From the NCBI GenBank assembly GCA_019166125.1, contig JAHTBO010000003.1, positions 252,985-316,984 of the forward strand: a stretch of 64,000 nt of DNA. Direction: 5' to 3'. Source of the DNA: Alcaligenaceae bacterium CGII-47. Lineage in GTDB: Bacteria; Pseudomonadota; Gammaproteobacteria; Burkholderiales; Burkholderiaceae_B. Position 1 is the stretch's first letter; every line of letters starts with the position of its first letter. The notes beneath the pieces are model-generated. The model had not been told where the DNA came from and did no database searches. It saw only the letters and a program-made list of their open reading frames with translations. Below, one piece after another: positions 27,747-37,859 of this stretch. The position numbers were made by a program, and so were the translations under genes.

Positions 27747-29522
27747 ATGTCTTTCGAAACCCTGGGCTTAAGCCCTGTTCTGCTTTCCGCCCTCCGCGAT
27801 GAAGGCTTTGACGCCCCCACGTCCGTCCAAGCTGCGGCAATCCCACAAGCTCTGGCCGGGCATGACCTGATGGTCTCCTCCCAGACTGGTAGCGGCAAAA
27901 CCGCTGCCTTTATGCTCCCCGCACTCGAAACCCTGTCCCGTAGCCCCGTTAACGGTGGCCGTGGTGTACAAGTCCTGGTACTCACCCCGACCCGTGAGCT
28001 GGCGATGCAAGTCGCCGCTGCGGCCAGCAGCTATGGCCGCCACATCCCTGGCTTGCGCGTCACCACCGTTGTGGGCGGCATGCCTTATAGCGCACAGCTC
28101 AAGGCCCTGGGCCGTCGTGTTGACATACTCGTTGCCACCCCCGGCCGCTTGATCGATCACCTGCAGGCCAAGCGCGTGGATCTATCCACCGTGCACACAC
28201 TGGTGCTCGACGAGGCTGACCGCATGCTGGACATGGGCTTTATCGAGGACATCGAGACGATTATCTCGCGCACCCCGGCCAAGCGGCAGACCTTGTTGTT
28301 CTCTGCCACGCTGGATGGCACAGTGGCTCATTTGGCGGCCAAGATGATGAACAAGCCCCAGCGTATTGAAATTGCTTCGGCCCATCAAAAACACACCAAT
28401 ATTACGCAACACCTGTTGTACGCTGACGACAACGCGCACAAGCTGCGCCTGCTTGATCACCTGCTGCGTGATTCCACCCTGGATCAGGCGATTGTCTTTA
28501 CCGCCACCAAGCGTGGCGCAGACACGTTGGCTGACCATCTGTCCGAAGAAGGTTTTTCTGCCGCCGCACTGCATGGCGACATGAATCAGCGTCAGCGCAC
28601 GCGCACCCTGGGCATGATGCAAAATGGCCGGGTACGTGTATTGGTTGCAACGGATGTTGCCGCCCGTGGGATCGATGTCCAAAGCATCAGTCATGCGTTC
28701 AACTACGATCTGCCCATGCAGGCCGAGGACTACGTTCACCGCATCGGCCGTACCGGTCGTGCTGGCCGTGATGGCCAGGCCATCACCCTGGCCACGCACG
28801 CAGAACGCCATAAGATCCGTCGCATCGAGCATTTCATTGGCCAAGCCATCCCGACCGAGACGGTCGCAGGCATGGAACCCCAACGCACTGCTCGCCCGAC
28901 TTATAAGGATCGCCCCGCAGGCAAGGGCGCTCGTCCGATGAGCCGACCTAACGGTGCACGCCCGTTTGCCAGCAAGCATGGTGCGCCGCGCGCCCAAGGT
29001 GAGGGTCGCTTTGCCCATCCCGGAAAACGTCCTGAATACGCAGCACAACCCGAACGCGCTGATCGCACCGAGCGCACAGAACGCCCGGCTCGTCCAGAGT
29101 ACGCGGCGCGCCCGGAGCGCACGTCACGCCCTACCGGTTACGCCGAGCGCCCCACACGCCCAGAGCATGCTGCACGTGCCGAGCGTCCGGCGAATACAGG
29201 CTATGCCACTCGTTCAGACCGCACAGATCGTCCAGCACGCGCCGAATATGCGCCGCGCGCTGACCGGCCTGCCCGCACTGAATACGCGCCTCGTACTGAC
29301 CGCCCCGCTCGTCCGGCTCATGCCGCTCGCCCGGATCGTCCTGCGCGTCCAGAGTACGCGGCGCGTGCAGACCGCCCCGTTCACGCCGAACACAAACGCC
29401 CAGCGACTCGTGAAGGGTTTGCTCCACGCCAGGATAAGGATGGCCCAAAGGTTGGTGCAAAATCGACATTTAAGCGCGAAGCTCGCCCCACCGCACCGCG
29501 CCGCCCGAGCTTTGCCAGCTGA
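27747..29522 (+). CDS. DEAD-box ATP-dependent RNA helicase, RhlE-like
   Basis: A helicase of about 591 residues that remodels RNA (ribosome assembly, mRNA decay, cold adaptation). Core motifs are present in order: Q motif region MSFETLGLSP, SQTGSGKTAA (I), TPTRELAMQVA (Ia), LDEADRMLDMGF (DEAD), FSATL (III), TDVAARGIDV and HRIGRTGRAGRDG (VI). After about residue 395 comes a roughly 195-residue Arg/Ala/Pro/Tyr-rich tail with short irregular repeats such as RPARxEYAxRxDRP, probably RNA-binding. I prefer ATG at 27747 because AGGA lies about 6 nt upstream. A methyltransferase gene follows 13 nt later. Confidence 0.93.
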   Translation: MSFETLGLSPVLLSALRDEGFDAPTSVQAAAIPQALAGHDLMVSSQTGSGKTAAFMLPALETLSRSPVNGGRGVQVLVLTPTRELAMQVAAAASSYGRHIPGLRVTTVVGGMPYSAQLKALGRRVDILVATPGRLIDHLQAKRVDLSTVHTLVLDEADRMLDMGFIEDIETIISRTPAKRQTLLFSATLDGTVAHLAAKMMNKPQRIEIASAHQKHTNITQHLLYADDNAHKLRLLDHLLRDSTLDQAIVFTATKRGADTLADHLSEEGFSAAALHGDMNQRQRTRTLGMMQNGRVRVLVATDVAARGIDVQSISHAFNYDLPMQAEDYVHRIGRTGRAGRDGQAITLATHAERHKIRRIEHFIGQAIPTETVAGMEPQRTARPTYKDRPAGKGARPMSRPNGARPFASKHGAPRAQGEGRFAHPGKRPEYAAQPERADRTERTERPARPEYAARPERTSRPTGYAERPTRPEHAARAERPANTGYATRSDRTDRPARAEYAPRADRPARTEYAPRTDRPARPAHAARPDRPARPEYAARADRPVHAEHKRPATREGFAPRQDKDGPKVGAKSTFKREARPTAPRRPSFAS

Positions 29523-29535
29523 TATCCTATAGGGC

Positions 29536-30717
29536 ATGAGCACACTGCCTGTCGTCACCCTGCCGTCCGGTCTGCCTGCACTCGATCCCGAGTCGCTGGC
29601 ACACGGTCGGCAGATTGCTTTCTATCTGACTGAACGCATCCAAGCGGCCGGTGGCTGGATGGCATTCGAGGACTGGATGCAAGCTGCGCTCTACACACCG
29701 GGCCTGGGTTACTACAGCGCGGGCAGCACCAAGTTCAGCCACGCTGGGGACTTCACCACAGCGCCCGAGATCAGCCCCTTGTTTGGTCAGACTCTGGCAC
29801 GCCAGGTCGCCCAAATTCTACGCGCCGTCGATAGCACCAATGTGCTGGAATTCGGTGCAGGCTCGGGCGCACTCGCTGCGGCCCTGATTCCAGCCCTGCA
29901 GGACATGGGCCTCTTTGTAAACTATCAGATCATCGAGCTGTCTGCCGACCTGCGCACACGTCAGGCGACGCGTCTGGCGCATGTGCAGCCAGCTGTGCAA
30001 TGGCACGATACCCTTCCCGAGGCTTTTAGCGGCTGCGTACTCGCCAATGAAGTATTGGACGCCATGCCCGCAACGCTATTTCGCTGGAATGAGGCGGGCG
30101 CACTGATGCAGCTCGGCGTCAGCCTGAACAAGCTGACGGATGCCATCAGTCCATTTTGCTATGCTGAACGCCCCGCACCCGATGTCTTGGCGGGGCAGAT
30201 CGCACCACGCATGCCCCCCCTACCGGCTTATCGTTCCGAAATCAATCTGCAGGCTGAGGCCTGGGTTCGGCAAATGGGCCAGTGGCTCACACGCGGTGCC
30301 GCACTATTGATTGACTACGGCTTTCCACAGCACGAGTATTACCACCCTCAACGCGCCCAGGGCACCTTGATGTGCCATTTCCGGCACCATGCGCACGACC
30401 AGGCACTCGTTCTTGCGGGTCTGCAGGACATCACCACCCACGTAGATTTCACCGCGATGGCCGATGCTGCCCTGGAGGGTGGCCTGGACGTCATGGGCTA
30501 TACCTCCCAGGCGCGTTTTTTGATGAACGCAGGGCTGACCGATCTCATCCGCTCACCGGGCGAGGATTCCACCGCGCGCGCGCGCCAGTTGACGGCCTTC
30601 AACACCCTGGTGTCCGAGGCCGAGATGGGCGAATTGTTCAAGGTATTGGCCGTAGGCCGTGGCCTGGATGAGGCCCTTCTGGGCTTTGTACCGGGTGACC
30701 GGCGCGATCGCCTGTAG
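29536..30717 (+). CDS. Class I SAM-dependent methyltransferase, MidA/NDUFAF7 family
   Basis: A 393-residue protein of the COG1565/DUF185 family, whose mitochondrial relative NDUFAF7 methylates an arginine of complex I. The entry segment LGYYSAGSTKFSHAGDFTTA is the family hallmark. The SAM site is LEFGAGSGALAAAL (about 97-110), followed by YQIIELSADLRTRQ. Later ANEVLDAMPATLF and LLIDYGFPQHEYYHPQRAQG match the family core. It follows the helicase gene by 13 nt and may be cotranscribed. The bacterial substrate is not established. Confidence 0.9.
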   Translation: MSTLPVVTLPSGLPALDPESLAHGRQIAFYLTERIQAAGGWMAFEDWMQAALYTPGLGYYSAGSTKFSHAGDFTTAPEISPLFGQTLARQVAQILRAVDSTNVLEFGAGSGALAAALIPALQDMGLFVNYQIIELSADLRTRQATRLAHVQPAVQWHDTLPEAFSGCVLANEVLDAMPATLFRWNEAGALMQLGVSLNKLTDAISPFCYAERPAPDVLAGQIAPRMPPLPAYRSEINLQAEAWVRQMGQWLTRGAALLIDYGFPQHEYYHPQRAQGTLMCHFRHHAHDQALVLAGLQDITTHVDFTAMADAALEGGLDVMGYTSQARFLMNAGLTDLIRSPGEDSTARARQLTAFNTLVSEAEMGELFKVLAVGRGLDEALLGFVPGDRRDRL

Positions 30718-30750
30718 GGCGCGACTCACCACTGCGGCAGGCTGCGAACC

Positions 30751-30764
30751 GTTCTGATCAGAAC
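30751..30764. terminator. Palindrome at the convergent gene ends
   Basis: GTTCTGATCAGAAC is a perfect 14-bp inverted repeat covering the last codons of the autotransporter gene, facing the methyltransferase end. It has no U-run. It may serve as a weak bidirectional terminator or mRNA end. Confidence 0.3.
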
Positions 30765-33700
30765 CGGTAGCTGGCCTGCAGACGCAGCCCATGGTTCTGT
30801 ACGCCCCCACCGATCTGGCCCAGATAGCCTAACTCCAGGCTGGCCACCGGCGTATGTGCCAGGCTTGCCTTCAGCTCAATCTGCAAGGCGTTGCGCGCCC
30901 GGGGCACACCGGATAGTGCGTAGTCCTGGCCACCACCACCCTGATAGGCTAGGCGTACGTGTGGCGACAGGCCGCCTAGCGCATGAACCCAGCCCGCACC
31001 CGCCATCAGGCGCAGATCCCCCCCCGGGGTGTCGATCTGCCAGTAGCCGCGCGCCCCCAGCGTTGTATGCGTCAAGGAATCATGGCTCGCGTGCCCCGTG
31101 AGCGGCGCTTGGCCGTCCTCCTTAAAATCGCGGCCACCCTGCCAAATCTGTGTCACCCCAAGGTAGGGCTCTACCACGGCCTCGCCTACCGGCAGCATGT
31201 GTCCCACCTCGGTAAACATCTGCGTCGCCCAGGCGCCATAACGTGCCGTCTGGCGTCCCAGGCCGGCGGCGTCGATCTCGCGGCGTGTATCTACCGTGAA
31301 CCACGACTGGCCCATCCCGGCGCGCAGACGCCACGGGCCCTGGGTCACGGCGCCATACGCCAGCAGATGATAACCATCGAGCGCGGCCTCGTTGTGACGC
31401 TCGGCACGCACCTGCGACCGGGTGTAGCCAAGCGCCACGCCGGCCTGAAGCCCAGAGGCCCCTTCCACATCGCGCCCCAGCATAAAGCCCGAACCAAAGC
31501 GGCGGGTATCCTGGGCGACGCCGGCCCCGTCATAGCGTCCCCAAGCGCTCATGGCGTGGCCCCAAAGACCATTGCTGCGCGTGTTGTGTGGTGTGAAACT
31601 ATCCGCGCGCCCCCACGCCCCTGACCACAGGCGCCCCATCACCGCGCTACGCGCCATCCCCACATCCTCGGCGACCATCGAGCGCGCCGTGGCATGCAGC
31701 TCGCCAGAGAGCTGATCATATAGATCCGGAGCCTCATGGGGAGCCTGCAGCCCGATCAGCAATTCGTAGGGCCTGGCACCGGCGCCCAACGCCTCGATTG
31801 CACGCGCCGCACCGCGCTGATTGTCCGTGCGCCCCAGCTGGGCAAAGGTCGTCGGATTACGCTCAACCGCCAGGCGAATGCCCTTGCCCGTGGACACCAG
31901 ACGCAAGTCGGCAAACACGAACCCATCGTGCACGCCCGCAAAGCCCGGCCCGTCGATGGCCCCGCCCACGCTCAGGAACGTATATTCCTGGCCCACCACC
32001 GCGCCGGTAAGACCAATCAGTTGGACGGTGCCGCCGTGCAAGTGCGCATTGCCCTGCACATCCACCCGATCAGAGCCCCCTGCTGCATCGACCTCGATTT
32101 CAAGCACCGAGCCAGCGTGCTGGGTGTAATCGCCTACGACCGTCAGCGTGCCAATCGAGTTGCCTGGCGCCAAGCGACCATAGACTTCAGTCGAGCCCAC
32201 CTTGCCTGTGCCCCCCAGGGTGCCGCCTGCCTCGACAGTAAAACGAGACAATGAGGTGTCTCCATTGACTGCCAAGCGTCCGCCCTCGATACGGGTGGCG
32301 CCAGTGTAGGTGTTGTGACCACTAAGTATTAAAGAGCCGGCGCCCGCCTTGACCAACCCGCCCGTGCCCCTGATGTTGTTGCTGAACTGCGAGTCCAAAC
32401 CCTGGGTATCAGCGCGAAAGACCGGAGCAAAGCCCTCGGCGCCGAATTCGCCCGGCCCACGCACGGCTTTGCCCAGATCCAGCACACCGCGCCCGTAGAT
32501 CGCCTTGTCACCATAATCGTAGTCGGTGCGATTCGTAGTGGTGAGCATGACCTCAATGATCTGGCGCGCGCTCAGGTAGGGAAAGGCCTCGCGCAGCACT
32601 GCAGCGGCTCCGGTCACCACAGGCGCCGCCATAGAGGTCCCCTCCATGGTCACGTAATAGCCGTTGCGCGCATCGGGATTGGTCGACCAGATCGGGGAGC
32701 CGAGTGGCACGGGCGGGGCCGGCACGCCCGGCTTCTCGTCTGGATTCAGATCACCGCCCGGCGCGGCCAGGCACCATAACCAGGCAGCACCGCAGCGGTT
32801 ACTGTAGCTGGATATCTTGCCATCGGGCCCAAGGGCAGCCACCGAGACCATCGTCCCGCCCAGATCCGAAAGATCCAGACCTTTTACACGCGCATCCTCG
32901 AAGTCCACAATGACATACGTCGTTGGATCATAGGGATCTTCGCCAGCCTCTTCCAGTGTGAAACGGAAGATCGGATCACCGGCAGGTGGCGTATCGTCGA
33001 TACTGCTTGAGCGGCCAGCCAACGCATCAGGGTTGATCAGGTGATACATGGCATAACCCGACGCATGGGACGCCTGTTGCTTATAGTATCGGTAGTCATT
33101 GCCTGCGGAAAAGACCATGACAATATCGGCCGCCGCCGCGCGCCTAAGCCCGGCAACTTGCGCCTGCAAGTCATTGATTGGCACCGCCTGATAGCGCGTC
33201 CACTTTGTACCAATATATTCCAAGTATTTTGGGTTCCATTCGCCACTTTCCAGAAGCTGCGGCGGTGTAGCGTCAGGACCATAGCTGCCGTTCATTACTT
33301 TGGCACCAGCGCGGATTGCATAATCAATCGCGTTCCAGTCAGTGTCCGTGTCCGCACGCACCCCTAGCAAACTGGCCTGATACGCCACCCCATGCATTTG
33401 CACACCGTCGCGCGCAGCACCAATAATGCCAGCCACATGCGTGCCATGACCCATGATCAAACCTGTATCCGGGTCCAGCGTGGTATCGGAATAATCCCAG
33501 GAGGCCTGGCCAGGCAAGAAATTCCAGCCGCCAACGACACGCCCGGCAAACTCCGGATGCCGAGCATACAGCCCGGAATCGATCACTGCCACCAATACGC
33601 CCCGACCGGTAAAGCCTCGCGCATAGGCCTGCTGGGCATTGATCAGAGACAAGGCGCCGCTACCCAGGAACTCGGCATCCACAAAACTGGCCGGATCGGC

Positions 33701-33820
33701 GATCAGATCACCCGGGGCGGCTCCAACCGGTGCAGACAGCCCAAGGGCCAAAGACAGGGCAAGCACCCGGCGCAGTCCATGGACGAGGCCGATGCAATCG
33801 CTTATAGGTAACGTAGTCAT
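30758..33820 (-). CDS. Autotransporter with subtilisin-like (S8) serine protease passenger
   Basis: A type Va secreted protease of about 1020 residues. The N-terminus (LRRVLALSLALGLSAPVGAA) is a Sec signal. The S8 triad is Asp (VLVAVIDSGLYARHPEF), His (GHGTHVAGIIGA) and Ser (GTSMAAPVVTGAAAVLREAF). A passenger-associated repeat follows (HNTYTGATRIEGGRLAVNGD; AGGTLGGTGKV). The C-terminal ~270 residues form an autotransporter beta-barrel ending in aromatic ASYRF. It would be exported to the periplasm, threaded through the outer membrane and displayed or released, with possible roles in virulence-type processing or nutrient proteolysis. ATG at 33820 is preferred to a TTG upstream because it directly precedes the signal peptide. 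Confidence 0.92.
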   Translation of the reverse strand: MTTLPISDCIGLVHGLRRVLALSLALGLSAPVGAAPGDLIADPASFVDAEFLGSGALSLINAQQAYARGFTGRGVLVAVIDSGLYARHPEFAGRVVGGWNFLPGQASWDYSDTTLDPDTGLIMGHGTHVAGIIGAARDGVQMHGVAYQASLLGVRADTDTDWNAIDYAIRAGAKVMNGSYGPDATPPQLLESGEWNPKYLEYIGTKWTRYQAVPINDLQAQVAGLRRAAAADIVMVFSAGNDYRYYKQQASHASGYAMYHLINPDALAGRSSSIDDTPPAGDPIFRFTLEEAGEDPYDPTTYVIVDFEDARVKGLDLSDLGGTMVSVAALGPDGKISSYSNRCGAAWLWCLAAPGGDLNPDEKPGVPAPPVPLGSPIWSTNPDARNGYYVTMEGTSMAAPVVTGAAAVLREAFPYLSARQIIEVMLTTTNRTDYDYGDKAIYGRGVLDLGKAVRGPGEFGAEGFAPVFRADTQGLDSQFSNNIRGTGGLVKAGAGSLILSGHNTYTGATRIEGGRLAVNGDTSLSRFTVEAGGTLGGTGKVGSTEVYGRLAPGNSIGTLTVVGDYTQHAGSVLEIEVDAAGGSDRVDVQGNAHLHGGTVQLIGLTGAVVGQEYTFLSVGGAIDGPGFAGVHDGFVFADLRLVSTGKGIRLAVERNPTTFAQLGRTDNQRGAARAIEALGAGARPYELLIGLQAPHEAPDLYDQLSGELHATARSMVAEDVGMARSAVMGRLWSGAWGRADSFTPHNTRSNGLWGHAMSAWGRYDGAGVAQDTRRFGSGFMLGRDVEGASGLQAGVALGYTRSQVRAERHNEAALDGYHLLAYGAVTQGPWRLRAGMGQSWFTVDTRREIDAAGLGRQTARYGAWATQMFTEVGHMLPVGEAVVEPYLGVTQIWQGGRDFKEDGQAPLTGHASHDSLTHTTLGARGYWQIDTPGGDLRLMAGAGWVHALGGLSPHVRLAYQGGGGQDYALSGVPRARNALQIELKASLAHTPVASLELGYLGQIGGGVQNHGLRLQASYRF

Positions 33821-33917
33821 TTGCGACGAAGTATCGCTGAAACTCAGGATTCTGACAAATTCCTGAAATGAAGAACACCGGGGCCGCAAGCGTCAGGTTG
33901 AAATGCTCAGGCGTCCC

Positions 33918-35015
33918 TCAGACCGCGAGCGCCTCTAAGGCTTGCAGCCGCGCCGTACGCAAATCCTGGCGAATACGGCCCACATCGCCACCTGCCGCGC
34001 GGGCAATCGCGCCTGCATCGATGGCGCGTGCGGCCTGAATACGATCTGCCCACGCCGCAAGGTCGACATCCCCGCGCACACAGTCGGCGGCTGCCAACAA
34101 TGCCACGCAGCGATCCGGTCGACGCCAAACATCACAGAATTCCAGCAAGTCCAGCCAGGACTCGGCGCCAAACATCCCTGTCGCCAAGCGATCAAGCATA
34201 GGCGAGAACAGCCGCGCCATGTCGTGACAGGCAGTCGGCGCACGCAGAACCTTGTGTAAGTGATCGTCCGAGGCCTGGCACATTAAGGCATAACGTTGGG
34301 ATAGATCCAGCCCGCGCAACGCTGCCTTGCGCAAGCCTGCTCGCACGTCCTCATTCCACTCCAGCCCCGGTGCAATCCGGGGCAATGCACCGCACTCGAG
34401 CAGGACATCGATCATGCGATCAGGTCGAGAACTCATCAAGCCTTTGGCAAATTCTTGCCAGACACGCTCGGGCACCAGCGCATCAACCTCACCGTCAAGC
34501 ACTAATTGTCGCGCCAGCGCCAGCGTCTCGGGGGCGATGGAAAAATCCGAGAATCGCGCCGCAAAACGTGCCAGGCGCAACAAGCGCACGGGATCTTCGG
34601 TGAAGGCCGGGCCCACATGACGCAACACGCGATCCCGAATATCTGCCTGCCCGTTTAAGGGATCGATTAGCGTGCCATCCGCACTACGCGCCATGGCGTT
34701 GACGGTCAGATCCCGACGTTGCAAGTCCTCGGTCAGCGTCACATCACTGCCCGCGTGAAAGACAAAGCCCTTATAGCCACGCCCCGATTTACGTTCGGTG
34801 CGCGCCAGGGCATATTCCTCGTGCGTATGGGGGTGCAAAAATACGGGAAAATCCCCACCGACGGGGACAAACCCACGTGCCGCCATCTGCTCGGGCGTCG
34901 CCCCGACCACCACCCAATCACGATCCCCAGCGGTCAAACCGAGCAAGTCATCGCGCACGGCGCCGCCCACGACATAGACTTCGAGCCCGGTCACGGCGGG
35001 ATCAGTCGCTTTCAT
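33918..35015 (-). CDS. cca: CCA-adding tRNA nucleotidyltransferase
   Basis: A 365-residue class II nucleotidyltransferase that builds or repairs the 3' CCA of tRNAs without a template. The head domain has [14 protein letters not shown], the catalytic DRDWVV (DxD) and the [10 protein letters not shown] segment. [16 protein letters not shown] follows in the neck. E. coli Cca is about 412 residues and has an HD phosphohydrolase domain. Here no HD metal motif is visible and the protein is shorter, so the phosphatase functions are probably missing. The start overlaps the lytic transglycosylase stop by 4 nt, so the two genes are coupled. Confidence 0.95.
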   Translation of the reverse strand: MKATDPAVTGLEVYVVGGAVRDDLLGLTAGDRDWVVVGATPEQMAARGFVPVGGDFPVFLHPHTHEEYALARTERKSGRGYKGFVFHAGSDVTLTEDLQRRDLTVNAMARSADGTLIDPLNGQADIRDRVLRHVGPAFTEDPVRLLRLARFAARFSDFSIAPETLALARQLVLDGEVDALVPERVWQEFAKGLMSSRPDRMIDVLLECGALPRIAPGLEWNEDVRAGLRKAALRGLDLSQRYALMCQASDDHLHKVLRAPTACHDMARLFSPMLDRLATGMFGAESWLDLLEFCDVWRRPDRCVALLAAADCVRGDVDLAAWADRIQAARAIDAGAIARAAGGDVGRIRQDLRTARLQALEALAV

Positions 35016-37138
35016 GGCAGTGTCGTACGTGTGCTTGGCACGGGTGCGATAGTACCCAGACGCGTCTTGAGCGATTGCGGCTGACTAGAGAACATGGCTG
35101 CGTAGTAAACCGCATTAGAAAGCACATTTTTGACGTACAGTCGCGTCTCGGTGAACGGGATTGTCTCGGCAAAAATCGCCCCCTCAACCGGGGCCTGTAG
35201 ACGTGAACGCCAGCGTTTGGGGCGCCCTGGACCAGCATTGTAGCCGGCTGTCGCCAGCAACTGGGAACCGTTCAGATCCTGTAAGACCATACTGAGGTAA
35301 TTTGTACCCAGAACAGTATTTGTGTCGAAGTCGTTGACCGAACCAGGTTTGAAATCTTTCATGCCGATCTTGCGCGCGACCCAGCGCGCCGTAGCAGGCA
35401 TGAGCTGCATGAGGCCGGACGCCCCGACACGCGAGCGTGCATCCGTAATAAAGCGCGACTCCTGGCGAATCAGACCATAGACCCAGGCCGGATCCAGATC
35501 GATCAGCTTGGCCTTTGCCGTCACCTGACCCTCGAAGGGTGCAATGAACCGTTGGCTGAAATCAACCTCGTTGCGTGTCTGCAGGGACGTATTGACGACA
35601 CGATCATAGACATGTTCCTGGCGGGCGAATTCAGCGGCCGCACGCAACTGCTGATCGCTCATGCCACGCAGCGCAAAATTCCACTCGGGCACCGCCTCAC
35701 GCCGCCACCCCAGGTCAAACAAGGCGATGGCGCGTTCGAGGCCTACATGACGACGCGCCTGTTCGATTTGGTCGGCAGGCACCGGCGACGGTGTGGGGGG
35801 CAGGTACAGCCCACGTCCCAACTCTTCGTTGGCGAGCTGCCCATAAAAACTGAAATCCTTGGAAATTGATTCATAGTATTGGATGGCTGCCTTTTGATTG
35901 CCCTCAGCAGCCAAGGCACGTCCATACCAATAACGCCAGACAGGCTCATCGGCCTGCTGTGCGGTCATTTTGCGTATGGCTGATGCGACACGCTTCCAGT
36001 CGATCCTGGCCTCGCGCAACTCGGCACGAACCTCCCAGGCATGGTTGTAATCGGTCATCGGCCCAAAGCCGGATTTGCGATACCAACGGGCCGCATCGGG
36101 CTCGACATTCAAGGCCGCCACGAGACCGAACTGTCCCCACACCCATTCAAGATCTGCCTTAGGCATCCACCGCGCCCAATGATCCTCAACGTATTTGGCC
36201 GCTGCGATCCGGTCATCTGTACGCGCCAGGCGTGACAAGGCCAGCGACGCCAGCTCGAACTCAATTGGCGTGCGAGGCTGGCTGCGTCCGTCCAGCCACT
36301 TACGGGGATTTTTCATGAGGGCGGTGTAATGGACCATCCCGGGCGTGTCGAAAACCACCGCGGCAACCCGAGTGGAGTACGCCTCTTTACCCAGCTCCAG
36401 CGTATCGCGCAGTAAACGGACCTGCTCTTTGCGGCTCAGGACATGATCGGCGACCATTTGGTCGAGCATATCCCAGCAATCGGAGTTGGGGGTATAAACG
36501 TCCAGCACCTCTGAGGATCGCGCACGCTTGCCTGTCATATGCCGGGCCAATAATTGCGAGCATTTGACACGTGAATTCGTCATCACCACGTCACCGATCT
36601 GGTTGACACGCGCAAAATCGCCCGCCCGCACTGCCGCAAGAATCCAGTCGCCCTTAATGCGATCAGACAGATAGGTGTCGGCGTTATCAGTCAAAAACGC
36701 CATCACGTCATCCTGTGGCACGGGTTGTGTCCGGTCAGAAAGCCGTTGGCGCAACGACCAATAGCGCGGGTAGATACCCAGCACGGGATCAGCTGCAGCA
36801 CTCTGTACGAGGCTATCGAGCGCACCCCAGCGCTTTTTTTGCACCGCGTCGTAAGCATCGACAACCGCCTGACGTGCGGCCGGCGGCACCGCTGGGGCGA
36901 CATAGGGCTGGCGGATTGACGCGGGGGCCGTTGGCGCCACAATCGCCTGATCCACGGCAACATCATCTGACGCCGCCTCGGCCTCGTTGCTGACAGCAGG
37001 TTCATCCGGGGCTTGTGCGCCCGCGCACCCTCCCAGGCCCAGGGCAGTAGCCACCCCAAGATACAGACCACTGCGTCGTAACCAGCACCCGACAGAAAAG
37101 CCTGGTGATTTCTGATACCGTAACGTATTGACGCTCAT
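35012..37138 (-). CDS. slt: Soluble lytic murein transglycosylase, predicted lipoprotein
   Basis: A lytic transglycosylase of about 708 residues (Slt70-like, GH23) that cleaves peptidoglycan to anhydro-muropeptides in the periplasm. A long alpha-superhelical region fills the first 500 residues. The catalytic domain has the Glu in [20 protein letters not shown], then [17 protein letters not shown] and [15 protein letters not shown]. The N-terminus ends in a lipobox (LGLGGC), so it is probably membrane-anchored, unlike E. coli Slt. ATG at 37138 removes 21 residues from the longest frame. It is divergent from the 5-formyl-THF cyclo-ligase gene with only 29 bp between and overlaps cca by 4 nt. 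Confidence 0.94.
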   Translation of the reverse strand: MSVNTLRYQKSPGFSVGCWLRRSGLYLGVATALGLGGCAGAQAPDEPAVSNEAEAASDDVAVDQAIVAPTAPASIRQPYVAPAVPPAARQAVVDAYDAVQKKRWGALDSLVQSAAADPVLGIYPRYWSLRQRLSDRTQPVPQDDVMAFLTDNADTYLSDRIKGDWILAAVRAGDFARVNQIGDVVMTNSRVKCSQLLARHMTGKRARSSEVLDVYTPNSDCWDMLDQMVADHVLSRKEQVRLLRDTLELGKEAYSTRVAAVVFDTPGMVHYTALMKNPRKWLDGRSQPRTPIEFELASLALSRLARTDDRIAAAKYVEDHWARWMPKADLEWVWGQFGLVAALNVEPDAARWYRKSGFGPMTDYNHAWEVRAELREARIDWKRVASAIRKMTAQQADEPVWRYWYGRALAAEGNQKAAIQYYESISKDFSFYGQLANEELGRGLYLPPTPSPVPADQIEQARRHVGLERAIALFDLGWRREAVPEWNFALRGMSDQQLRAAAEFARQEHVYDRVVNTSLQTRNEVDFSQRFIAPFEGQVTAKAKLIDLDPAWVYGLIRQESRFITDARSRVGASGLMQLMPATARWVARKIGMKDFKPGSVNDFDTNTVLGTNYLSMVLQDLNGSQLLATAGYNAGPGRPKRWRSRLQAPVEGAIFAETIPFTETRLYVKNVLSNAVYYAAMFSSQPQSLKTRLGTIAPVPSTRTTLP

Positions 37139-37167
37139 ATCGCCCGCAACCTCTATTTGAATCGACC

Positions 37168-37797
37168 ATGAATAACAAGGCACAGGATAACGCAGTCCCA
37201 CTACGTACGCGACTCAAGCAGCTTCGCGCCCAGCAAGACCCCGCCCAGCGTGACCGAGGTGCCCTGCTGATCCGAGGCCGCCTATATACGTGGCTGGCAA
37301 GCGAGCGCACCCGTCTGCGCGCGGCGGGCCGCAAGACGCCCTACCAGATTGCTGCCTTCTGGTCCTTACCCGAAGAGCCCGGCCTGCAAGCGCTGCTGCG
37401 TCAATGGGTAGAGGACGAGGCGCTCGGCGTCTCGTTACCCGTTGTCACGGGCCCGAATGAACCACTTGGCTTTCGGCAGTGGACCCCTAATACGCCAATG
37501 CACGAAGGTGCATATGGCGTCCAAGAGCCCGAGAGCGCCCCCGCACCGCCACCCGATATCGTGTTGGTCCCGACGCTGGGTTATACCCGTCAAGGCGATC
37601 GATTAGGCTACGGTGGAGGCTACTATGACCGCACCCTCGCTGCGTGGCAGGCAGCAGGCCATCCGTTCACCAGCCTGGGGATTGCCTGGGCCTGCGGGGA
37701 TTTAAGTGATGAATCGTATACCCCCGCCGCCCACGATGTACGCCTCGACAGTATCCTGACCGACAAGGGCTGGGCCGTCCCTGCCCCGGTGCTCTAG
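37168..37797 (+). CDS. 5-formyltetrahydrofolate cyclo-ligase
   Basis: A 209-residue enzyme that converts 5-formyl-THF to 5,10-methenyl-THF with ATP in one-carbon metabolism. The nucleotide/folate motif LVPTLGYTRQGDRLGYGGGY (about 131-150) and YDRTLAAW are diagnostic. The N-terminal RTRLKQLRAQQDPAQRDRGA is also typical. In many bacteria 6S RNA lies just upstream of this gene. Here the divergent slt start is 29 bp away, so no 6S RNA fits. It is convergent with metF, another folate gene. Confidence 0.94.
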   Translation: MNNKAQDNAVPLRTRLKQLRAQQDPAQRDRGALLIRGRLYTWLASERTRLRAAGRKTPYQIAAFWSLPEEPGLQALLRQWVEDEALGVSLPVVTGPNEPLGFRQWTPNTPMHEGAYGVQEPESAPAPPPDIVLVPTLGYTRQGDRLGYGGGYYDRTLAAWQAAGHPFTSLGIAWACGDLSDESYTPAAHDVRLDSILTDKGWAVPAPVL

Positions 37798-37840
37798 TCG
37801 ACCGTTGGATTAATTTAAATATATCCACCGCGGGCAGCGC

Positions 37841-37854
37841 GCCCCCCGGGGGGC
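37841..37854. terminator. GC palindrome between convergent genes
   Basis: GCCCCCCGGGGGGC is a perfect 14-bp palindrome in the 62-bp gap between the two convergent folate genes. It is flanked by AGC and GCT, which extend the stem with a bulge. No U-run follows on either strand, so it may act as a transcript end or pause only. Confidence 0.4.
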
Positions 37855-37859
37855 GCTGA

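Noticed and set aside
28182-29048. Long open frame antisense to the helicase gene
   Set aside because: It is a shadow of the GC-rich coding bias of the helicase gene, without a start signal or recognisable domain.
28954-29532. Long plus-strand frame over the helicase tail
   Set aside because: The frame is out of phase with the helicase tail and arises from the repeated codons; composition is not protein-like.
37139-37167. 6S RNA upstream of the 5-formyl-THF cyclo-ligase gene
   Set aside because: 6S RNA is often there, but only 29 bp separate the two divergent genes.
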